DNA from: Nostoc sp. CHAB 5834
GTDB taxonomy: Bacteria; Cyanobacteriota; Cyanobacteriia; Cyanobacteriales; Nostocaceae
Length of the DNA: 54,729 nt
Reading direction: 5' to 3'
Assembly (NCBI GenBank): GCA_020829485.1
Contig: JAIVFU010000034.1
Span: forward strand, 13,556-68,284
The notes beneath the pieces were generated by a model. That model ran no database searches. It had not been told where the DNA came from and saw only the letters and a list, made by a program, of their open reading frames with translations. The number at the start of each line of letters is the position of its first letter. Within the stretch, counting starts at the first letter, position 1. Shown piece by piece: positions 15,915 to 23,738 of this stretch. The translations under genes were made by a program, and so were the position numbers.

Positions 15915-17126
15915 TTAGACAATAAGTTGAGGAAGCAGAGATTCATCAACATAACTAAGGATTTTTGCCGCTCGATTTTCCCAAGAGAACTGCTTGACAA
16001 AATTGATACTATCTGGATAACCTTCTATTTTCTTGGGATGAGTTTCTAAAACCCGCTTTAGAGATTCGGCAAATTTGCTGGGGTTATCTGGCTCACACCA
16101 AGCAGTAATCGACTGAGTATCTTGAAATTCAACTAATGATGGAATTTCTGTTGCGACAATGGGAGTCCCAGAGGCGAAGTAGTCAAACAGCTTTAAGGGA
16201 GATGTGAAAGTTGCCGCTTTTCCCGAACAATGAGGGTGAGCTAAAACATCGGCTGCTTGTAGCAAAGATGCTAAATCATTATGTAATATATAGCCCAAAA
16301 ATTTAATATTATAAACTTGTTTTTCTTTTACCAATTGCTGATAATATTCAACTTGTGTTGGCTTACCACCTGCACAAACAAATTGCACATTAGGCATTTC
16401 GTTAGCCACATCAATTAGTACATCAATACCTTTAAATTGCTGTAATGCTCCCGCATAAAGTACCAATTTTTGGCTTTCGTCTTGCAATAGTTTTTGACGC
16501 CATTCTGCTGCTTTTTCTGGTTGTCTCTCCATAAATAAGCGATTAAAACCATTGTGCAGTTTAATCACTTTTTCTGGTGGCATCCCATTTTTAATCATGC
16601 TTTCGCGGATAGTGTCTCCAACTGTGACAGCAATTTGTAACAACGGATTTGTAACAATTTCTGGCTCAAATTGTTTATCTTCGTGGTGGTGGTGTTCATA
16701 AATTGCCGGAATGCCATTTTTGATGGCAGCTTTGATAAAATTCCAGTTGCGACTGTGGACAATTTTAGCAGTTGGAAGTATGTGAAATGGTAAATAATAC
16801 TTACTAGCAATGGTGTTAGAGTCAGTAAATTTGCTCCGAAAATGGTCAATTGGCCAAGGCATTGGTAAGGGAGCAACTTTTAACTTGTCATGAAGGTTGT
16901 AATATTTAATAAGTTCTGTTGGTGTTTGTCTCGGTTGAAAAGGACGAGCTAAATTAGCTGGATTAATAGCTTTTGCTCCTTTTTCAGGATATACCAAAAC
17001 TGTTGAGTATCCCAAGTTGGCAGCGCCGTTAGCTGCATTTGTAGACTGCACTAGGTGAGCCTCTGGCTGCGGCAACTCTTCACCAATGAAAAAGATATAG
17101 TGTTTTTTTAAAGCATAATTTTTCAT
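15915..17126 (-). CDS. Glycosyltransferase family 4
   Basis: 403-residue GT-B retaining glycosyltransferase. The C-terminal domain shows KLVLYAGALQQFKGIDVLID, PNVQFVCAGG, LLQAADVLAHPHCSG and the donor-binding E-x7-E region SPLKLFDYFASGTPIVATEIPSL, where the first acidic residue is replaced by Lys/Leu context but DYF is kept. ATG 17126 (MKNYALKKHY) is chosen because it leaves a 4-bp gap to the ABC exporter gene; ATG 17138 and TTG 17153 are further upstream and would overlap that gene. No strong ribosome binding site precedes any of them. Part of the glycan locus; sugar unknown. Confidence 0.87.
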   Translation of the reverse strand: MKNYALKKHYIFFIGEELPQPEAHLVQSTNAANGAANLGYSTVLVYPEKGAKAINPANLARPFQPRQTPTELIKYYNLHDKLKVAPLPMPWPIDHFRSKFTDSNTIASKYYLPFHILPTAKIVHSRNWNFIKAAIKNGIPAIYEHHHHEDKQFEPEIVTNPLLQIAVTVGDTIRESMIKNGMPPEKVIKLHNGFNRLFMERQPEKAAEWRQKLLQDESQKLVLYAGALQQFKGIDVLIDVANEMPNVQFVCAGGKPTQVEYYQQLVKEKQVYNIKFLGYILHNDLASLLQAADVLAHPHCSGKAATFTSPLKLFDYFASGTPIVATEIPSLVEFQDTQSITAWCEPDNPSKFAESLKRVLETHPKKIEGYPDSINFVKQFSWENRAAKILSYVDESLLPQLIV

Positions 17127-17130
17127 AATT

Positions 17131-19452
17131 TTAAACATTAATACTATTCTCAAAAATTTCTAAATGGTCGATCAGATATATAGCATATTCATAACTTTCA
17201 GTAATTAATCCCTTTTGTTCTTCTGTGGTGTATGTCAAATTATCAGCTAGAGAGCGGAGAGAGCTAAGTATGAGATTTAGAGAAACCCTAAACTCAATGG
17301 AGAGATGATTAAAGGTCTGATAATAGGTACTTATAATATCTTGATTTTGTTCAGAAATTGAGATAATTTCCCCCTTTATTTGTAAGTTAATAACATCCTC
17401 AAAAACATCTATGGTGTTGAGAATCCTCCATGCTGATTTGTAAGAGTCTTCAATTAATTTCTGCTGTTCTTGGGAATCGTCTACCAAATCATCAAGTAAT
17501 AAGCGCAGGAACCCAATCATCGAGTTCAACTGTGTCCGAATTTCGTGAGAGATGCGGAACAAGCTTTGCTTGTGCTTAGTAGCGGCTTCAGGATGTTCAA
17601 CAAATTTATTTGAGTTTAGGCGCATTGCCTTAAGAATTTTTGTCTGAATCAAGTTTTTGTTAGGGCGATCGCTAAATTGCATTGAGTACAAACGCGAGTA
17701 GTAACCACCTTTTTGTAAAAGTTCTTCATGGGTTCCCACTTCTACCACCTGTCCTTGATCTAATACGGCAATTTGATTGGCTTTTTGGACTGTGGAAAGG
17801 CGGTGAGCAATTATAAGGGTTGTGCGATCGCGACTCAAATCATCAAGCGCAGATTGTACTAAACGTTCGGAAACGGTATCTAAAGCGCTGGTGGCTTCAT
17901 CTAAAATCAGAATTTCGGGATTTTGGAGCAGGGCGCGGGCGATCGCTAATCTTTGCCTTTGTCCACCAGATAACATCACGCCGCGATCGCCAATCAAGGT
18001 ATCAAATCCTTGAGGTAATTTGCTAATAAACTCATAGGCATTTGCCCGCTTGGCTGCTGCAAGAATTTCATCCTCAGTAGCCTCTGCTCGTCCATAAGCG
18101 ATGTTATTCTTTACCGAGTCATTAAAAAGAAAGGTATCTTGACTAACAATCCCCATTCGCTTTCGCAGGGATACAACATCGAACTCCCGCAAATCAGTAC
18201 CGTCAATGGTAATACTGCCAGCTATTGGATCATAGAATCTGGGCAAAAGGTCTGCTAAAGTTGATTTACCAGCACCAGAGCTGCCTACTAATGCTAAGGT
18301 CGTGCCACGCGGTAAAAATAAATTTACATCTTTGAGTACTAACTTTTCATGACCAGGGTAGGCAAAGCAAAGAGAATTAAAAGATACGCCCTCAAGTAAT
18401 TTTGTATAGGGAAGCTTACCCTTATCCATGAACGGCTTATCGTGCAGGCTTAAAAACTCATTCGTCACATCTACACTGGCGGCAGTACTGGCAAAGTTGC
18501 TGCGAATACTATTTAACTGAGAAATTAATGGCAGCACTCGTAGCAGCACTAATAAATATGTTAGGAGTACAGTGGAAAGAGAAGAAACTTGGGAAGCAAA
18601 GAAGGTTTTGCTCAAAAGTACAATCAGCAGTAAAGCTGTGATTCCCATCACCTCACTTAGAGGTGTAATCGCTTCCGAATTAATCTGAGATTGGAAATCT
18701 GCTAATTCGCGATCGCGAATTAATTTTTTAATCCGTTGATATTCTTTTTCTTCATTTCCTGTTGCCTTTACCAGTCGGATTCCGTTCAAAGTCTCCAGCA
18801 CAGAGATTGAATATGCTCTAGACATCTCACTAAGCTGTTTCCCAAAATTTCTAGACCGGGAAATGGCATACTGATTTATTAACGTCACCAACGACAGCAA
18901 GAGCGTAGCAGCAATTGTCAGCTGCCAAGAGATTGACAGCAATAAACTGACAAAAACTAAAATTGTGATTCCCAGGATAACTATTCTGACTGTACTACCT
19001 ATAGCAGTTGCAGCCCGACCAATTTCTCCACCAAGACGGTTGATTAAATCACCAACCTTTGTCTTGGCATAATAATCTATATCAATGTCTAGTAATAACT
19101 TTAACCCAGTTTCGCGCATATCAGATGTCAGCTTTCGGGTTAAAGAACTCGATGCTAAGGCGCTAGCATAAGTAGCTAAGTTTTTTAAAAAAATTGTGAA
19201 TATAATCGCTCCAGCCATTACTACTATCCGGTAAGATTCTGGAGTATTATCAAAGGGAGATATCAAATTTTTTAGGATGGGAGGGGCAGTACTTAAATCT
19301 ACTTCTTGCCCTACAATTTTTAAAATCACTGGCACAATTAAAGCTGTGCTAATTCCATTAAATAAGGCTCCAGAAAATCCTAACAGTATTGTCAGCAGAA
19401 TCAAACCTGGATAGGGTTTAGCGAATCTTAGTAGTAGTTTTCTGGTAGACAT
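17131..19452 (-). CDS. ABC exporter (MsbA/HepA-like) with two C-terminal HisKA-like helical hairpins
   Basis: 773 residues, about 190 more than a usual half-transporter. Residues 1-330 hold six transmembrane helices; the nucleotide-binding domain has Walker A GSSGAGKS with K396, the signature LSGGQRQRLAIARAL, Walker B ILILDEATSALD and the switch His in IIAHRLSTV. After the ABC domain (ends about 590) comes a linker and a segment RISH636EIRTQLNSMIGFLRLLL that looks like the phospho-acceptor H-box and first helix of a sensor kinase, with its second helix, but no HATPase domain. A second copy follows (S-I719-EFRVSLNLILSSLR) with Ile in place of His. The exporter probably translocates a glycan or glycolipid made by the flanking transferases; the tail may be a phosphotransfer or dimerization module. 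Confidence 0.9.
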   Translation of the reverse strand: MSTRKLLLRFAKPYPGLILLTILLGFSGALFNGISTALIVPVILKIVGQEVDLSTAPPILKNLISPFDNTPESYRIVVMAGAIIFTIFLKNLATYASALASSSLTRKLTSDMRETGLKLLLDIDIDYYAKTKVGDLINRLGGEIGRAATAIGSTVRIVILGITILVFVSLLLSISWQLTIAATLLLSLVTLINQYAISRSRNFGKQLSEMSRAYSISVLETLNGIRLVKATGNEEKEYQRIKKLIRDRELADFQSQINSEAITPLSEVMGITALLLIVLLSKTFFASQVSSLSTVLLTYLLVLLRVLPLISQLNSIRSNFASTAASVDVTNEFLSLHDKPFMDKGKLPYTKLLEGVSFNSLCFAYPGHEKLVLKDVNLFLPRGTTLALVGSSGAGKSTLADLLPRFYDPIAGSITIDGTDLREFDVVSLRKRMGIVSQDTFLFNDSVKNNIAYGRAEATEDEILAAAKRANAYEFISKLPQGFDTLIGDRGVMLSGGQRQRLAIARALLQNPEILILDEATSALDTVSERLVQSALDDLSRDRTTLIIAHRLSTVQKANQIAVLDQGQVVEVGTHEELLQKGGYYSRLYSMQFSDRPNKNLIQTKILKAMRLNSNKFVEHPEAATKHKQSLFRISHEIRTQLNSMIGFLRLLLDDLVDDSQEQQKLIEDSYKSAWRILNTIDVFEDVINLQIKGEIISISEQNQDIISTYYQTFNHLSIEFRVSLNLILSSLRSLADNLTYTTEEQKGLITESYEYAIYLIDHLEIFENSINV

Positions 19453-19676
19453 TGGGTATTTTTATGCCACTTTCACTTATTAATATAATTCACAAATTAC
19501 TTGTTATATTGGCTAATTTTTAAATAAATAAAACTAAATAATCTTCATTTATCAACTCCGTCAAAACACAGTTAAACCTACAAGCTTCCAGAGATTTTGC
19601 CAGATAGTATCTAGAATCGATTTGGCACATAAGGCAATGAAAATCTCTTTTTTAATGCCTAATGCCCTATTAATAT
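19453..19676. other. Gap inside the glycan locus
   Basis: 224 bp between the upstream GT4 gene and the ABC exporter gene. It is AT-rich and could hold a secondary promoter; no terminator hairpin or gene is visible. Confidence 0.4.
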
Positions 19677-20843
19677 TCACAACCGAGCAATTACCGACTT
19701 GAGTACAGAAGCCATAGCCTCTATGCTATAGTGTTCCACACATCTTTCTCTTGCCTTGATACCTCGCTGGTTTGCTGACTCTAAATTCTGAAAAATCAAT
19801 TGAATTTGTTCAGCAATCTGTTCAGGGCAAGCAGGCTCGACTAAATAACCAGTATCACCTAAAATTTTGGGAATATCTCCAACTCGTGTTGATAATATAG
19901 GTTTAGCCATTGCCATTCCATCTGTCAACTTTAGGGGAAATTGAGCACGAGTTTCTGGGGTATCTCGCTGGGGGACGACTACAATGTGAGCCGCCGCTAC
20001 CAAATCAGGCATAACATCAGCTGGATATTTTGGTAATTTGATAATCCAGCGTCCCCACTTTTGTTGAAGTTGCTGATCGTAATCATCATAAGGACTACCA
20101 CCTACAATCACTAGTCTTAAGTCTGGTTGATTGATTTTATCGAGCGCTATAAGAACATCTTCTAGACCTTTATAAGGTCTAGGCGCACCAGGAAACATTA
20201 AAATACGATATTGAGATAAACTATAACGGCTTCTACTAGACTCAGCATCATATTGAGCGGGATCAAATAAAGAGGTATCCTTGCCATTGGGAACAAATGT
20301 CCCACCAAAACGTTGGTGCAAAAATTCGGTATGTACTGTCACTGCATTAGCTTTATTTACTAAAGCTTCCATCCATTTCAAGTACAAAGGATGATTAGGT
20401 AATCTCAAAACACCGTCTTTTTTAAATAAGTCTTTTGCTAGCTGTTTGAGTGTGGGACGATATTGCCATTCATCGCCGCCATGCCAGCTAAGTTCCCAAT
20501 CATCAATGTCTAAAATTACTGCTCGGCGAGTGTATAGTTTCTTTAGTAGTGCGACTCCAAAACTAGCTGGTTGAGGCTTAATTGCATAAATAATATCTCC
20601 ATCAATATGTTTTAAAATTTTACCTACTGATTTAAAAAAACTCGGATAATTAATACCTTCTACAGCATATACTTCAGATTCTAAGGGAATTGCTCCGTAC
20701 AACTCATTACCAAATAAGAAGCCCAGGATTTCTACTTCGTATCCCAGCCTAATCAAGGCTGCTTTTAATAACGAAGCACGAATAAAACCATCATTAGTAG
20801 ATAAATTCCAGACAAGCAACGATACCTTTAATCTATCTTTCAT
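19677..20843 (-). CDS. Glycosyltransferase family 4
   Basis: 388 residues. The N-terminal half has the acceptor-binding Rossmann start VSLLVWNLSTNDGFIRASLLKAALIRLGYEVEI, and ILDIDDWELSWHGGDEW in the middle. The donor half has ILMFPGAPRPYKGLEDVLIAL, LVIVGGSPYDDYD and FPLKLTDGMAMAKPILSTRVGDIPKILGDTGYLVEP, the E-x7-E region with Asp in place of the first Glu. ATG 20843 lies 29 bp after the GT8-like gene, so the two form one unit. It probably adds a hexose during assembly of the locus's polysaccharide. Confidence 0.9.
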   Translation of the reverse strand: MKDRLKVSLLVWNLSTNDGFIRASLLKAALIRLGYEVEILGFLFGNELYGAIPLESEVYAVEGINYPSFFKSVGKILKHIDGDIIYAIKPQPASFGVALLKKLYTRRAVILDIDDWELSWHGGDEWQYRPTLKQLAKDLFKKDGVLRLPNHPLYLKWMEALVNKANAVTVHTEFLHQRFGGTFVPNGKDTSLFDPAQYDAESSRSRYSLSQYRILMFPGAPRPYKGLEDVLIALDKINQPDLRLVIVGGSPYDDYDQQLQQKWGRWIIKLPKYPADVMPDLVAAAHIVVVPQRDTPETRAQFPLKLTDGMAMAKPILSTRVGDIPKILGDTGYLVEPACPEQIAEQIQLIFQNLESANQRGIKARERCVEHYSIEAMASVLKSVIARL

Positions 20844-20872
20844 AAACGCTAACTTTCCTACTTATGAATGCA

Positions 20873-21715
20873 TCATTTCTTACGCCAGGGATTTTGAACT
20901 TGATTTGGTAAAAAAACTTGAGCGAATCTGTCAAAAATCCTTGTATATAAGGAACGAGTAATGTTTTTAGCATATTGAGGCCGATAAGGATAGGTACAGT
21001 GAAGAACTTTAATTGTATCCTGAATATTGTAAGCATCCTGCCACTTACTGAGATAATTATAGTTTGGTGGCAGTATTTTCATGTGAGGGCGTACAGATGC
21101 GATCGCAGAAGCAAATGCTCCTTGATCTTTTAGGAGTAATTTATCTTGGTTATTTTTGACAATCTCAAAATAACGTTGAAATTCTTCAAAAAATACCTTG
21201 GTTACTTCTGTTTTCCGAAAAGCCATAAAACCGCCATTATATTGCACACTATCTGCTTGTAATGGTAAACCTACAGATTGCAGAATCGGCAAAACATTTG
21301 GCAAAAGGTCTTCTTGTTTACCACGTAATAAATTTGTAGCCTTAAGAATAGAAGGTTGCACATCTTCAGTTAGCAAAAAATCATATTCATCTAAATACTC
21401 AAATACATCATTGATATCCGAAAGTAAACAAATGTCAGAATCTAGGTAAATCGTTTTATCAAACTCAGAAGCCGCATATAGAGCCAATTTTGCTTGGCGT
21501 GATGCTAAAACAGTATTTTCATTTGCAGGTGCTGGCTTTAAAATTACATTTTTGAACGCCTTTAGCAACGGATAAAGAGCTATTGGAACTTGGTCAATTA
21601 AAATAATGATCGGCTCTTGATGAAACTTTCTAACCGCCGCTAAAAAATGAATACAATCTTGAAAAGAGTATAATCCAGTTAAAATTGTAATAAATCCTTT
21701 AGTTTGTGCTGGCAT
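20873..21715 (-). CDS. GT8-like glycosyltransferase
   Basis: 280 residues with a GT-A type fold: FITILTGLYSFQDCIHFLAAVRKF at the N-terminus, KLALYAASEFDKTIYLDSDICLL with the DSD metal-binding motif, VQYNGGFMAF, LLKDQGAFASAI and a late IKVLHCTYPYRPQ that may supply the second metal-binding His. This arrangement matches galactosyl/glucosyl transferases of family GT8 and their DUF-like relatives. It is only distantly similar to the three Npun_R2821-type genes. It is the first gene of the minus-strand glycan locus, so the locus promoter should lie in 21716-22098. Confidence 0.78.
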   Translation of the reverse strand: MPAQTKGFITILTGLYSFQDCIHFLAAVRKFHQEPIIILIDQVPIALYPLLKAFKNVILKPAPANENTVLASRQAKLALYAASEFDKTIYLDSDICLLSDINDVFEYLDEYDFLLTEDVQPSILKATNLLRGKQEDLLPNVLPILQSVGLPLQADSVQYNGGFMAFRKTEVTKVFFEEFQRYFEIVKNNQDKLLLKDQGAFASAIASVRPHMKILPPNYNYLSKWQDAYNIQDTIKVLHCTYPYRPQYAKNITRSLYTRIFDRFAQVFLPNQVQNPWRKK

Positions 21716-22098
21716 AAATAAAATGATGAGTGTTGTTTAATTGGAAAATTAAATATGGATTTTTCCGAAATTCTACTCTATTTTTAGTTATATTCAAATT
21801 AAATAGAGTAGAGATAAACAAAATACTAAATTAAAAAAATACTAGAATAAATTTAACTTTTTATTTGTAGGTATTCCCTGAGAAATTTTACTGATAAATT
21901 AATCTGAAGTTGATTTAATTTAAGTATAATTACCTTGTCAACACGGTTGTATAATATCATCATGGTTAATATTGCACCATAGCTATAATAAACAAAGTAT
22001 AAATACTTAATATAGCTTGGGGAGGTAGCACTATTATTCACTGGAATGTAGGATGCTACTCAATACCAAACATTTATGTTGTAAGGGAGGCAGAGGTA
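21716..22098. promoter_or_regulatory. Divergent promoter region between the glycan locus and gloB
   Basis: The region is strongly AT-rich up to about 22020. By position it should carry the promoter of the minus-strand glycan locus and that of gloB. GGGAGGCAGAGG at 22085-22096 is the gloB ribosome binding site. No operator could be identified with confidence. Confidence 0.45.
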
Positions 22099-22872
22099 AT
22101 GCAGGTAATCCGTCTGGAAGCACTCTCAGACAACTACATATTCTTGTTGCATGATGAGAAACAAAATATCGCCGCTGTTGTCGATCCAGCGGAGTCTCAA
22201 CCAGTATTAAAAAAACTGGCAGAATTACAAGCTGAGTTAGTAGCAATTTTCAACACGCACCACCATAACGATCATGTGGGTGGTAATAAGCAATTAATAG
22301 AACAATTCCCCCAACTGATAGTTTATGGAGGAGCAGAGGATCGTGGTAGAATTCCCGGTCAGCAGGTGTTTTTGCAAGAAGGCGATCGCATCGGGTTTGC
22401 AGATCGCATAGCTGAAATTATCTTCGTTCCCGGACATACCCGCGCTCACATCGTTTACTATTTTCCCCCAGAAAAAGCTGGTGAGACAGGCGACTTATTT
22501 TGCGGCGATACCTTATTTTCGGGCGGTTGCGGTCGCTTGTTTGAAGGAACACCCAGCCAAATGGTGGACTCTTTAACCAAATTGCGCTCTCTACCCGATG
22601 ATACACGCATTTGGTGTGCCCACGAATACACCTTGAAAAATCTGCAATTTGCCCTAACTGTGGATGGCGACAATACCGACTTACAAAGACGCTTCAATGA
22701 AGTAAAAGCTTACCGTAGCCGAGGAGAAGCTACCATCCCCTCACTGCTGGGAGTGGAGAAGCGAACAAATCCCTTTTTACGTTGGGATCAGCAATTATTA
22801 CAATCAACCGTTAAGAGTAGCGATGGAGTCCAAACTTTTGCGCGGATCCGAGAAATGAGAAATAACTTTTAG
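22099..22872 (+). CDS. gloB: Hydroxyacylglutathione hydrolase (glyoxalase II)
   Basis: Zinc metallo-beta-lactamase-fold thioesterase that hydrolyses S-lactoylglutathione to lactate and glutathione, completing methylglyoxal detoxification. The 257-residue protein has the binuclear metal site THH54HH56ND58H59VGG, the third-ligand segment [27 protein letters not shown] with the bridging Asp, and the glutathione-binding C-terminal region with [14 protein letters not shown] and NPFLRW. Length matches the family. Solitary gene; ATG follows a strong GGGAGGCAGAGG. Confidence 0.96.
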   Translation: MQVIRLEALSDNYIFLLHDEKQNIAAVVDPAESQPVLKKLAELQAELVAIFNTHHHNDHVGGNKQLIEQFPQLIVYGGAEDRGRIPGQQVFLQEGDRIGFADRIAEIIFVPGHTRAHIVYYFPPEKAGETGDLFCGDTLFSGGCGRLFEGTPSQMVDSLTKLRSLPDDTRIWCAHEYTLKNLQFALTVDGDNTDLQRRFNEVKAYRSRGEATIPSLLGVEKRTNPFLRWDQQLLQSTVKSSDGVQTFARIREMRNNF

Positions 22873-22905
22873 TCATTTGTCATTTGTCATTTGTCATTTG
22901 TCATT
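22873..22905. repeat. Heptanucleotide STRR (TCATTTG)
   Basis: Four exact TCATTTG units and a partial fifth begin one base after the gloB stop codon. The same heptamer occurs at 38771-38819 and in variant form at 15865-15893. Confidence 0.93.
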
Positions 22906-22930
22906 AATTATTCTTCCCCTCCTTCCCCTG

Positions 22931-22965
22931 CTCCCCACTCCCCACTCCCCACTCCCCACTCCCCA
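22931..22965. repeat. Heptanucleotide STRR (CTCCCCA x5)
   Basis: Five exact units between gloB and rplI. It is the same heptamer and copy number as the array inside the M20 gene. Confidence 0.93.
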
Positions 22966-23119
22966 ATTCATTCAATTTTCTCTAATAGTTGCGATCGCAC
23001 CCTTCCTTTCGCTAGGATCTGTAAGCTTTAGGGTATGGGCACAGAAGCTTGGAATACAGCACTGACATTGTGAGCTATCTTACCCAAACCCAAATTAATC
23101 AGATTTTACAGGAAAAACG

Positions 23120-23578
23120 ATGGCGAAACGCGTACAGTTAGTTTTAAATCAGGATATCAGTAAGCTAGGAAAATCTGGCGATTTAGTGGAAGTAGCTCCT
23201 GGCTACGCTCGTAATTATCTGATTCCCCAGAAATTGGCAACCAATGCCACTCCTGGTATTCTCAAGCAAGTAGAACGCCGTCGTGAGCAAGAGCGTCAAC
23301 GGCAATTAGAACTCAGACAACAAGCTCTTGAGCAAAAAGAATCTTTGGAAAAAGTTGGCAGCTTGACAATTGCCAAGCCAGTTGGTGAAAACGAAGCAAT
23401 TTTCGGTACTATCACAACCCAAGATGTTGTAGATGCAATTAAGGCAGCCACCGGTCAAGAAATCGATCGGCGTGGAATTACCATCCCCGATATTAACCAC
23501 CTCGGTACTTATCAAGCCGAAATTAAGCTGTATTTGGAAATAGCGGCACAAGTCAATATTCAAGTCGTCGCTAGCTAA
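23120..23578 (+). CDS. rplI: 50S ribosomal protein bL9
   Basis: 152-residue ribosomal protein that binds 23S rRNA domain V near the L1 stalk. The N-terminal RNA-binding domain begins [36 protein letters not shown], the bL9 signature; a long charged helix (about 45-80, rich in E, R, Q) connects to the C-terminal domain with [15 protein letters not shown] and [24 protein letters not shown] follows AGGAAAAACG. Upstream of dnaB by 160 bp, the common rplI-dnaB order of cyanobacteria and many other bacteria. Confidence 0.97.
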   Translation: MAKRVQLVLNQDISKLGKSGDLVEVAPGYARNYLIPQKLATNATPGILKQVERRREQERQRQLELRQQALEQKESLEKVGSLTIAKPVGENEAIFGTITTQDVVDAIKAATGQEIDRRGITIPDINHLGTYQAEIKLYLEIAAQVNIQVVAS

Positions 23579-23655
23579 GAGACAGCAGGGGGAGATGAGG
23601 GAGATGAGGGGGATGAGGGAGGAGGGGTCATAAACAATTCCTAATTCCTAACTCC

Positions 23656-23709
23656 TGTACAGACGCGATTAATCGCGTCTTCCTTGTACAGACGCGATTA
23701 ATCGCGTCT
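23656..23709. repeat. Tandem pair of perfect 20-bp palindromes
   Basis: The palindrome AGACGCGATTAATCGCGTCT is present at 23661-23680 and again at 23690-23709; the 25-base unit with its TGTAC lead recurs exactly at a 29-base period. It lies 30 bases before the dnaB start. A degenerate relative (GACGGCAATTTATCGCGTC) is at about 40061. Confidence 0.93.
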
Positions 23710-23738
23710 CTAGCAAAATCTCAAAACTAAAATCGTTT

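Noticed and set aside
21853..22041. Minus-strand 62-codon frame in the promoter region of the glycan locus
   Set aside because: AT-rich chance frame without a ribosome site or similarity to a family.
22873..22965. Possible CRISPR array
   Set aside because: Repeat units are only seven bases long and have no spacers; they are STRRs.
22877..23065. Plus-strand frame between gloB and rplI
   Set aside because: Largely STRR-encoded (LPTPHSPLPTPQ) without a ribosome binding site.
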